From NCBI GenBank assembly GCA_018267795.1, contig JAFDXS010000079.1, forward strand, positions 1-8,219: a DNA stretch of 8,219 nt, written 5' to 3'. Both the position numbers and the translations under genes were made by a program. Each line of letters begins with the position of its first letter. Position 1 is the first letter of the stretch. The notes under the pieces are model-generated. The model had not been told where the DNA came from and made no database searches. It saw nothing but the letters and a program-made list of their open reading frames with translations. Of the stretch, positions 1 to 5,745 are shown one piece after another. The DNA is from Bacteroidota bacterium (GTDB lineage Bacteria; Bacteroidota; Bacteroidia; Chitinophagales; Chitinophagaceae).

Positions 1-20
1 CATATTATTAATTCCCTTAA

Positions 21-49
21 CGGAAAAAACCGGAAATTTCCGGTAAAAA
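21..49. repeat. Phased CGG/A-tract units with a perfect 16-bp palindrome
   Basis: Three consecutive 10-mers each begin with CGG (at 21, 31 and 41). Each carries an A-rich tract: AAAAAA at 24-29, AAATTT at 34-39 and AAAAA at 45-49. Their centres are about 10 bp apart, one helical turn. Inside lies the perfect palindrome ACCGGAAATTTCCGGT (29-44). A-tracts phased with the helix are known to bend DNA, and a palindrome with no loop suits a dimeric DNA-binding protein better than a terminator. The element is seen directly; its function is inference. It could be an operator, a recombination site or chance in AT-rich DNA. Confidence 0.55.
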
Positions 50-85
50 GAGGAAGACACTTCAAAATCTCTCATGTCCCATAAA

Positions 86-105
86 TGCGACATTTTGCGA
101 CATTT
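86..105. repeat. Perfect tandem duplication of TGCGACATTT
   Basis: The 10-mer TGCGACATTT occurs twice with no spacer (86-95 and 96-105). The unit length equals one helical turn, so two protein copies bound here would sit on the same face of the DNA. Just downstream is an AT-rich inverted repeat, TATAAA-aaac-TTTATA (114-129). The repeats lie about 150 bp upstream of the first rightward gene, and also next to a possible leftward gene leaving the window. They could serve either as binding sites. No function can be assigned from sequence alone. Confidence 0.6.
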
Positions 106-216
106 CTGGTAGATATAAAAAACTTTATAAGACTGCCCGGAAAGGGTTGCGCTCATGTTTGCTACCCAAAATGCCCCAAAAACTTTTTTACCGCCCATGG
201 TACATACAAGTTTTTT

Positions 217-224
217 TACATTGG
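217..224 (+). promoter_or_regulatory. Weak candidate -7 box for the gene at 255
   Basis: TACATTGG matches the Bacteroidetes -7 consensus TAnnTTTG at all but one constrained position, and lies 30 bp before the ATG. I see no convincing TTG -33 element at the expected distance. This is a tentative call. Confidence 0.25.
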
Positions 225-254
225 TGCTCGTCTTAGGTATATCACTTATTGTTT

Positions 255-1073
255 ATGAGATTTTTAATCACGGTCCTATTGTGTTGCTGCCTGTCGACAT
301 CCTTTGCGCAGAAAATCAAAGTGCAGGATGGCTGGCTTATAGCTAATGACAGTTTCTACTGCCGCTACGAAGAAAACAGCAATGTGGCCAATAAGCAATT
401 CCCCGACCCGCAGAAACGCAATTTTGCCGTATGGGAAACGGATGAGTTCTATGACTTTACCTTAAGCACGGTTGACTCTCTGCCCTGCATTGTTGCCAAG
501 GCTATGACCCTCGCCGCGGTTGATAAGGCATACCTTTCGTTTTACTACGCTGTCAGGTTTCCCTTCCTCGATAAAGAAATTGACATCCAAAGCCAGCCCT
601 ATTTCCGTGAGAATTTCCTGAAAGACGTAGTTAAATACCACGTTTTCACCGAAGGCATTTATAGCGAAGATGCCGCCATGCAGCTATACAATAAATGGCA
701 GCATAAAATGGGCATCATACCAACCTCTGTTTTAGCCAATAGCGTAAGTGCTTATTACAACAAACAACAAAGCGGACCCTCAACTACCGAAATTGATAAA
801 ATAAGAATCAAAGGCAATGCTTTCTACAAAAATGATTCGCTCATTGGAAGCTTTAAGCCATCACAGGAAATACGCAAAACCGGCCGCTATTTTACTATAT
901 ACAATACACGATCAAAGTACGTGGCCAATCTATGGATAGCAGATACACGCGTACAGGCCTACCTGAAGATCGGTGACAACAAAGAGGAGATGGCTTTGGT
1001 CTCTGCAAATAAATCTGATGAATTTCTACTGAAAAGAGTAGCAGCTTTGTTACTAAAACTCAATCTCTTATAG
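255..1073 (+). CDS. Secreted protein of unknown function
   Basis: I do not recognise the family. With the ATG at 255 the protein has 272 residues and opens with a standard signal peptide: MR, a hydrophobic core ending in three cysteines (LLCCC), then SFA-Q as a likely signal peptidase I site near residue 18. A TTG two codons upstream is also in frame, but ATG gives the more natural signal peptide. The mature part is soluble-looking, rich in aromatic and charged residues, with no further membrane segment and no T9SS sorting domain at the C-terminus. It is therefore probably periplasmic. The C-terminus (KRVAALLLKLNLL) is leucine-rich and may be an amphipathic helix. The gene stands alone: nothing in the same orientation lies close upstream, and a 404-bp gap with a hairpin follows. 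Confidence is high that it is a gene and low for any function. Confidence 0.8.
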   Translation: MRFLITVLLCCCLSTSFAQKIKVQDGWLIANDSFYCRYEENSNVANKQFPDPQKRNFAVWETDEFYDFTLSTVDSLPCIVAKAMTLAAVDKAYLSFYYAVRFPFLDKEIDIQSQPYFRENFLKDVVKYHVFTEGIYSEDAAMQLYNKWQHKMGIIPTSVLANSVSAYYNKQQSGPSTTEIDKIRIKGNAFYKNDSLIGSFKPSQEIRKTGRYFTIYNTRSKYVANLWIADTRVQAYLKIGDNKEEMALVSANKSDEFLLKRVAALLLKLNLL

Positions 1074-1108
1074 GATTGTCCGCATAGTGATATATATCAG
1101 ATATGAAA

Positions 1109-1141
1109 GCGTTGTATATCTTAATAAACCCGTTACAACGC
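1109..1141 (+). terminator. Hairpin, possible transcription terminator
   Basis: Perfect 8-bp inverted repeat: GCGTTGTA (1109-1116) pairs with TACAACGC (1134-1141) around a 17-base loop. It begins 36 bp after the stop of the secreted-protein gene, where a terminator would be expected. The loop is long and only a short T-containing stretch (AGCTTTATC) follows, so it is not a textbook intrinsic terminator. It could instead be a leftover of the decayed sequence that follows. Confidence 0.3.
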
Positions 1142-1190
1142 AGCTTTATCCAATCTGGCAACTGATATAATGCACATTAGCGCACAGAAT

Positions 1191-1374
1191 ATGCAGAATA
1201 ATCCTGTTCAGCTAACTATATACATTTGCAAGAGCAGCTAATGAAGCGGCAGCTTTAAATGTCCTCAATGGGCGGCTTGCTTTGCACATAGAGGACCTGG
1301 TAAGTGACATTTACTTCGTAAATATTCAGGCAAACGGATATTCTGTTAATACGCAAAAGTTAATAAAACAATAG
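1191..1374 (+). pseudogene. Decayed T9SS C-terminal sorting domain (gene remnant)
   Basis: Translating the gap between the two rightward genes gives an eroded type IX secretion sorting domain. In one frame, 1191-1238 reads MQNNPVQLTIYICKSS and then stops. The NPVQ-LTIYI pattern resembles the start of such domains, usually YPNPv..lti. After a one-base frame change the match continues at about 1240 with NEAAALNVLNGRLALHIEDL, then VSDIYFVNIQANGYSVN and TQKLIKQ, ending at TAG 1372-1374. The tail is typical of the family: the conserved 'L..GiYfV.i' motif is present with Asp in place of Gly, followed by a basic end. There is no in-frame ATG in the second segment and no upstream body that I can recognise. 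It is best read as the 3' end of a lost secreted-protein gene, separate from the intact T9SS gene downstream, whose sorting domain has a different sequence. Confidence 0.65.
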
Positions 1375-1379
1375 AATAT

Positions 1380-1395
1380 TGTACCTACAGGTACA
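1380..1395. promoter_or_regulatory. Operator-like inverted repeat before the T9SS gene
   Basis: TGTACCT-AC-AGGTACA is a perfect inverted repeat with 7-bp arms and a 2-base spacer. It ends directly before a TTG at 1396-1398 that can serve as the -33 element of the promoter proposed for the gene at 1478. That position and symmetry suit a dimeric regulator. The symmetry is seen; the role is inference. Confidence 0.35.
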
Positions 1396-1427
1396 TTGCT
1401 GTGTTTATGACACTGCGGTTACATTTC
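1396..1427 (+). promoter_or_regulatory. Candidate promoter of the T9SS cargo gene
   Basis: TTG at 1396-1398 (-33) is followed after 21 bases by TACATTTC (1420-1427), which fits the Bacteroidetes -7 consensus TAnnTTTG except for the last base. The spacing lies within the usual range for this group. Transcription would begin near 1434, giving a leader of about 44 bases before the ATG at 1478. Confidence 0.4.
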
Positions 1428-1477
1428 TAAGCCAGCTAAAGTCAATGAGTTTTCGTCTGATTAATAAATGAAACTCT

Positions 1478-2899
1478 ATGAAAATAACGTTAGGATTGGC
1501 GATAGGCTTTTTTGCTGCTACATCATTACATGCTCAGTCAGCAAATGTTTTCAAGCAACGGCACGATCAGCTGTTGAATCAGCTAACAAGGTCGCAAAGC
1601 TATACTGCTGGCCCGGGTGCTAAAACCACCGGCGCTATGGAGCGGCTGAAAAGTATGAGCACATACAGGGTATTTGCCTCCCGGGCATCACTTATTGATT
1701 CAGGTGTTTTTATGTATAGCGGATCAAATGGTTCTACCTATAACTTCACATCTATGGCATATGACTATTACTACTTACCCAACAATGAAACAGATCCACC
1801 ACTGTTTTTGCATACAAAGGCGCCCAACAACATACCGGATATTCAGTACGATAGCTTGAAATATTTTTCCGCATCAGCTGGGTCGCTGATTCCTCAATAT
1901 GTTTCGAAAAGATACTACTCTAGCAACTTGGTGACAAAAACCAGCCAGGCATTTAATGATACAACGTCTACAGACCATATACTAAGCTATAATGCTGATG
2001 GTAATGTTGTCACTGATGTAGAAATTAGCAGGTATGGCGCAGCTTACGACACCAATTTTATCAGTTATTACATATACAATAGTTCCGGCCAGCTGATAAT
2101 GGACAGCATATTACAAGCCTTTGGCCCTTCAGGGCTGGTCTCTAACTTTAAGGTTCAGTACAACCACGATGCCGCAGGCAATATCACTGAGGCGCGTTAT
2201 TACGATAGGGATCATTTAGGAACATGGTATTATGAGGAGCGTATTACAGCAAGATATACGCCCGATGACAGGCTTCAGTCTATGCTCACCGATACAGGTG
2301 CCTCATTCGTCCATATGTATTTCGATAGCGTTGGTTACACGTCTGGTGTTGATTATTATACTTACAACACAGATAGTACATGGGATGGAATAGGATGGGC
2401 TTTTTACGGAGCATCTATCAAATATATAAATGCTAGCAGCTTGCCTGATTCAGTCGTAATGATTTATCGCGATGCCAGCAATCCCGGTAACATGGCTAAG
2501 GAAAAGCATATGTACACCTACACCGCAAAAGGTAATCCCTTGACGGATATCGATAGTTTTTCAAACCCAACATCTACCCACGCAATATCAATCAATAACT
2601 ACTATTATGAACCCTATACACTTGCAGTGCACGAGGTGACACAGAACAATTATACTTTATCTCTGTATCCAAACCCGGCTAATGATATTTTGTATATAAA
2701 GGTAAATGGCCTGCAGAGTGGCAGAATAATAATGAACTTATATAATGAAGTGGGGCAAATATTTAAAAAGGCCTATCTGCAAAACATAAATGGGCAAAGT
2801 CAGATAAACATTACAGACCTTTCACCAGGCATCTATTATGTTTCGATATTGGATGATAATGGCAGCGCTATTAGAACCCAGGCAATAGTAAAGAAATAA
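1478..2899 (+). CDS. T9SS type A sorting domain protein with YD-like repeats
   Basis: A 473-residue exported protein. Residues 1-19 form a signal peptide (cleavage near HA-Q, 19/20), so it first crosses the inner membrane by Sec. Residues about 393-473 form a type A T9SS C-terminal sorting domain: YPNPAND at 397-403, LYNEVGQIF in the middle, then DLSPGIYYVSI and a basic end, VKK. Such domains take the protein across the outer membrane by T9SS and are normally removed or used for surface anchoring. Between them is a run of tyrosine-rich units, each beginning with Y and usually a turn such as DGN, SSGQ or AAGN. They start near residues 171, 200, 228, 260, 287, 316 and 348, a period of about 29. 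They resemble degenerate YD/RHS repeats, so an elongated beta-rich surface protein is likely. No catalytic motif is visible. An ATG at 1468 is out of frame. The function is unknown; adhesion or carbohydrate contact is a guess. Confidence 0.88.
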   Translation: MKITLGLAIGFFAATSLHAQSANVFKQRHDQLLNQLTRSQSYTAGPGAKTTGAMERLKSMSTYRVFASRASLIDSGVFMYSGSNGSTYNFTSMAYDYYYLPNNETDPPLFLHTKAPNNIPDIQYDSLKYFSASAGSLIPQYVSKRYYSSNLVTKTSQAFNDTTSTDHILSYNADGNVVTDVEISRYGAAYDTNFISYYIYNSSGQLIMDSILQAFGPSGLVSNFKVQYNHDAAGNITEARYYDRDHLGTWYYEERITARYTPDDRLQSMLTDTGASFVHMYFDSVGYTSGVDYYTYNTDSTWDGIGWAFYGASIKYINASSLPDSVVMIYRDASNPGNMAKEKHMYTYTAKGNPLTDIDSFSNPTSTHAISINNYYYEPYTLAVHEVTQNNYTLSLYPNPANDILYIKVNGLQSGRIIMNLYNEVGQIFKKAYLQNINGQSQINITDLSPGIYYVSILDDNGSAIRTQAIVKK

Positions 2900-3340
2900 T
2901 CACTGTTTCTTCATACGGTCAATAAAGAACTTGTAATTATAAGCACGAATTGAAAGCAAGTCTCCATGTTTTATTTTGTAAATATGTGGCTTTAAAGGGA
3001 TCTCCGCGAATTTTCCATTAAAGCCATTTTTATTAAGGCTATCTATACGATACCTGTTTGTCTTTACAATTAAGTACAGCGAATCATTTTGTGTTTTCCA
3101 TTGGCCTGTCATGATGTTGCCGCAGGTTTTGTATTCAAAGCTTGAATCAGCGCTCAAGAACAAGGACGAACCTGTAATGTAAATGAATGAATGCCGCCCA
3201 TGAAACATGATGAATAAATAGTCGCTGTAAGAAGGTTTAGCTGAAATGTAATTGCCGCATAAGGGTTGTGAGGAGCAGGAACAAAAGGCAAACAGCGTCA
3301 GCAGGAAATAGATTATCTTTTTGTGCATTATTGGTTTCAT
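2900..3340 (-). CDS. Small lipoprotein of unknown function
   Basis: A 146-residue protein with a lipoprotein signal: MHKK, a hydrophobic stretch IIYFLLTLFAF, then CSCSSQ. The lipidated cysteine is probably C22 (lipobox FCSC), though C20 is possible. Two starts are in frame, at 3340 and 3328; the second (MHKKII) gives the tidier signal peptide, so the true gene may be four codons shorter. The mature part looks like a small beta-barrel or beta-sandwich: alternating hydrophobic strands and a central segment (SADSSFEYKTCG, then GQWKTQNDSLYL) like those in small lipocalin-like Bacteroidetes lipoproteins. That comparison is by pattern only. Its stop codon directly abuts the stop of the T9SS gene on the other strand. 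I found no good -7 box upstream. Confidence 0.75.
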   Translation of the reverse strand: MKPIMHKKIIYFLLTLFAFCSCSSQPLCGNYISAKPSYSDYLFIMFHGRHSFIYITGSSLFLSADSSFEYKTCGNIMTGQWKTQNDSLYLIVKTNRYRIDSLNKNGFNGKFAEIPLKPHIYKIKHGDLLSIRAYNYKFFIDRMKKQ

Positions 3341-3478
3341 CCGTACCGATGGGTTTAAGTTACAGGCATTCTGTAATTTAAGAAATCCTGCAATTTAACT
3401 CTCGGCATATAAAATGAATAATAATGCATAGGGGTTAAAAACTCGCCGTTTTTTCCTATCTTACTCTTTTATATTCAA

Positions 3479-3486
3479 TATCTTTG
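3479..3486 (+). promoter_or_regulatory. Consensus -7 box upstream of the DUF3127 gene
   Basis: TATCTTTG matches the Bacteroidetes -7 consensus TAnnTTTG exactly. It lies 46 bp before the ATG at 3533, which predicts a leader of about 40 bases that is A/T-rich (TTATAAAAATTGTAAAA). The -33 region is a T-run without a clear TTG. This promoter probably also serves the lipoprotein gene at 3995. Confidence 0.6.
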
Positions 3487-3532
3487 CAGACGGATTTAGT
3501 AAATAGTTTATTAATTTATAAAAATTGTAAAA

Positions 3533-3955
3533 ATGAGTTTAGAAGTAACAGGCAAACTGGTTGTAAAGTATGACACACAGCAGGTAAATGATCGCTTTAA
3601 GAAACGTGAATTTGTAATAGAAATAGCTGAAGAAATAAACGGAAATGTTTATACCAATTATGCAAAAATGCAGCTGGTACAGAACAAATGTGAGATAGTA
3701 GATCGCTATAATGTGGGTGATACTGTAAAGGTGAGCTTTAATATAAAAGGCAATAAGTGGGAAAAGGATGGCAAAGTAAACTATATAACCAACCTGGATG
3801 CATGGCGCGTAGAGGCAGCTAATGCTGCACCGGGTGGCATGGGTGGCAACACTGCTCCATCTTACGGCAACAACACAAATCAATATCCGGCACAGGCTAA
3901 TGCCGGCAGCTATTACAACCCATCTCCTGAAAATGTAGATGATCTGCCGTTTTAA
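3533..3955 (+). CDS. DUF3127 protein, OB-fold-like with SSB-type tail
   Basis: A 140-residue cytoplasmic protein without a signal peptide. Residues 1-94 form a compact beta-rich domain (MSLEVTGKLVVKYDTQQV, KKREFVIEI, VGDTVKVSFNIKG, ITNLDAWRVE) that matches the DUF3127 family of Bacteroidetes, which I believe has an OB-fold-like, SSB-related architecture. Residues 95-133 are a low-complexity Gly/Asn/Gln/Pro/Tyr linker. The last residues are ENVDDLPF, very like the acidic DDDIPF tip by which bacterial single-stranded DNA-binding proteins recruit repair and replication partners. The modular plan of OB domain, flexible linker and acidic tip is that of SSB. A role in nucleic-acid binding is inference, since the family is formally of unknown function. 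A consensus -7 box lies 46 bp upstream, and a lipoprotein gene follows after 39 bp with no visible terminator. Confidence 0.88.
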   Translation: MSLEVTGKLVVKYDTQQVNDRFKKREFVIEIAEEINGNVYTNYAKMQLVQNKCEIVDRYNVGDTVKVSFNIKGNKWEKDGKVNYITNLDAWRVEAANAAPGGMGGNTAPSYGNNTNQYPAQANAGSYYNPSPENVDDLPF

Positions 3956-3994
3956 GGTGTCGTATAGTTCATATTAATTTAAACACAGTTTTTT

Positions 3995-5626
3995 ATGCGT
4001 CGCTACCTGCGATTTATAGTTGTTTGTATAGCGCCGGTCATATTGAGCGCATGTCATAGCGCACCAGATAGTGCCCAGTACATACCCAAAGACGCCATAG
4101 TAGTGGCAAGTGTGGATGTAAAGACACTTACTAAAAAAGTAGCCTGGACAGCAATAACCGGCAGCAAGCTTTTTGAGCAGATGCAGCAACGTATGGCAGG
4201 TAGCAATGCACCTGTGAAGGACCCTTCCCAGATAGGCGTGGACATGATGAATACCATGTACATGTACGTGAAGACTGGCGCCAACCAGCGCAGCAGGGTA
4301 ACAGCACTGATACCTCTGGCTGATGCTGGAAAATGGGAAACATATATAAAGAGTACATTTCCTAATGCCACTATTACTCAGCATGGCATTCGCAAGGAAG
4401 CAAGCCTGGCAAAGGGCGTATATGTAGGCTGGAGCCCTGACCTGCTGATAATAATGAACTTAATATCAAGCGGCAACAACTACCAGGCTGGCTATACTAC
4501 AGATAGCAATGGAGTAGTGGCACAACCACCCGCTGCACAGAATGACCTGGCTGCGCTACAGGCAGAAATGGAAAATGCCTTTGCAACTACAAAAGATAAC
4601 TCCCTGATACAGAACGAGCACTTCAAAAAGCTGCAATCTGAAGGGCATGATATAAGCTTTTGGCTCAACTATGACCAGGTAATGCAGCAAGGCATGTACG
4701 GCATGATGAGCGGGCTTACGCTGGCTAATACCTTCTGGAAAGACGCTGCATTGACAGCAGGTTTTGACTTTGATAGAGGAAAGATAAACGGCCTGATGCA
4801 TTACTACACATCAGCCGACATGAAAGACCTTGGTAAGGACCTGGGCAGCAGTGATGCAGATAAGAGCATGCTGGAAATGCTGCCTAAGGATAATATGGAC
4901 CTGCTTATGACTTACCACCTGTCCCCAAAGGGCACCAAAAGCATTTTGGAAAAGGCCGGAGTGCTTGGCCTGGTAAACATAGCCATTGCGCAGCAAAACA
5001 TGGATGCCGACTATGTACTGGACGCTTTTACCGGCGATATGGCACTTGTATTAAATGATTTTAGTCTGCAGGCTCAGGGCATAAAAGATAGCAGCATGGG
5101 CACTTCCTATAGTTCTTATAAGCCTGTGTTCAATGGGTTATATGCATTGAAGATCAATAAGAAAGAAAATTTTAATAAGCTGCTAAGCCTGGCAAAGGAC
5201 AATGGCCTGGTGCAGACCGGTGTCAACAGTTATGCATTGCCTATAGGCTTTACAGATTCTGTAATCTTGATAACTGATGACAACTACGCTGTGGTATCAA
5301 ACAAAAGTAGCAATGCCAGGGCCTACCTGCAGGGTAGCTATAAAGGCCAAAAGATGCCGGCAGCGGCTGACGTGTACGGGCATCCGTTTGCTATGTTTAT
5401 GGATGTGCAGCAGATGGCAAAAGCTGTGGACCCGTCTATGAGCCGCTCACCCAATGATGCAACCGTAATAAATGAAGGTAAAAAGCTATTGTCTGACATC
5501 TCTGTAAACGGGGGTGCCTATAAAAATGATGCTTTCGAGTATAAAATAGCTGTAAACTTCATGAATAAGGATGAAAACAGCCTGCTGCAGCTAATAGACT
5601 TTGCAACCAAAATGAACAATCAATAG
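3995..5626 (+). CDS. DUF4836-type lipoprotein
   Basis: A 543-residue protein with a clear lipoprotein signal: MRRYLRFIVVCIAPVILSAC, lipobox LSAC, lipidated C20. Soon after comes YIPKDAIVVASVDVKTL (29-45), the segment that opens the mature part of the DUF4836 lipoproteins of Bacteroidetes ('iPkda..v..vd...l'). Length and layout also agree: about 500 or more residues and no further membrane segments. The function of the family is not known. The protein is expected in the outer membrane or facing the periplasm. Internal features include a Met-rich stretch around residues 227-237 and an Ala/Gln-rich helix (PPAAQNDLAALQAEMENAF) near residues 178-196. I see no catalytic motif. The gene starts 39 bp after the DUF3127 gene with no -7 box between them, so the two are probably co-transcribed. 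A new promoter is used for the next gene. Confidence 0.85.
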   Translation: MRRYLRFIVVCIAPVILSACHSAPDSAQYIPKDAIVVASVDVKTLTKKVAWTAITGSKLFEQMQQRMAGSNAPVKDPSQIGVDMMNTMYMYVKTGANQRSRVTALIPLADAGKWETYIKSTFPNATITQHGIRKEASLAKGVYVGWSPDLLIIMNLISSGNNYQAGYTTDSNGVVAQPPAAQNDLAALQAEMENAFATTKDNSLIQNEHFKKLQSEGHDISFWLNYDQVMQQGMYGMMSGLTLANTFWKDAALTAGFDFDRGKINGLMHYYTSADMKDLGKDLGSSDADKSMLEMLPKDNMDLLMTYHLSPKGTKSILEKAGVLGLVNIAIAQQNMDADYVLDAFTGDMALVLNDFSLQAQGIKDSSMGTSYSSYKPVFNGLYALKINKKENFNKLLSLAKDNGLVQTGVNSYALPIGFTDSVILITDDNYAVVSNKSSNARAYLQGSYKGQKMPAAADVYGHPFAMFMDVQQMAKAVDPSMSRSPNDATVINEGKKLLSDISVNGGAYKNDAFEYKIAVNFMNKDENSLLQLIDFATKMNNQ

Positions 5627-5697
5627 AGCGGGAGATATAAAATAGCAGAATATATGGGCAAACCTTTATAATGCTATGTGCTGTCTTATTATTTGTA

Positions 5698-5705
5698 TAT
5701 TTTTG
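5698..5705 (+). promoter_or_regulatory. Consensus -7 box upstream of the beta-propeller lipoprotein gene
   Basis: TATTTTTG fits TAnnTTTG exactly and lies 40 bp before the ATG at 5746, giving a leader of about 34 bases. No clear TTG lies 17-23 bases upstream. The surrounding AT-richness makes chance matches more likely, so confidence is moderate. Confidence 0.45.
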
Positions 5706-5745
5706 ATTTCCTAACTTTTTTTATAAATTGTTAAAAATTTCATCA

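Noticed and set aside
155..346. 63-codon rightward reading frame with a hydrophobic stretch
   Set aside because: It overlaps the start of the secreted-protein gene in another frame, has no recognisable domain, and half of it lies in repeat-bearing non-coding DNA.
1221..1228. TACATTTG, an exact TAnnTTTG match
   Set aside because: It lies inside the decayed sorting-domain remnant, about 250 bp from the next start, with no good -33 partner; a closer candidate promoter exists for the gene at 1478.
3539..3883. 114-codon minus-strand reading frame opposite the DUF3127 gene
   Set aside because: It lies wholly antisense to a well-supported gene and its translation has no family resemblance or normal composition.
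3974..4384. Overlapping minus-strand reading frames opposite the DUF4836-type gene start
   Set aside because: They are antisense to a clear lipoprotein gene, are Cys/His-rich in a way typical of shadow frames, and overlap one another.
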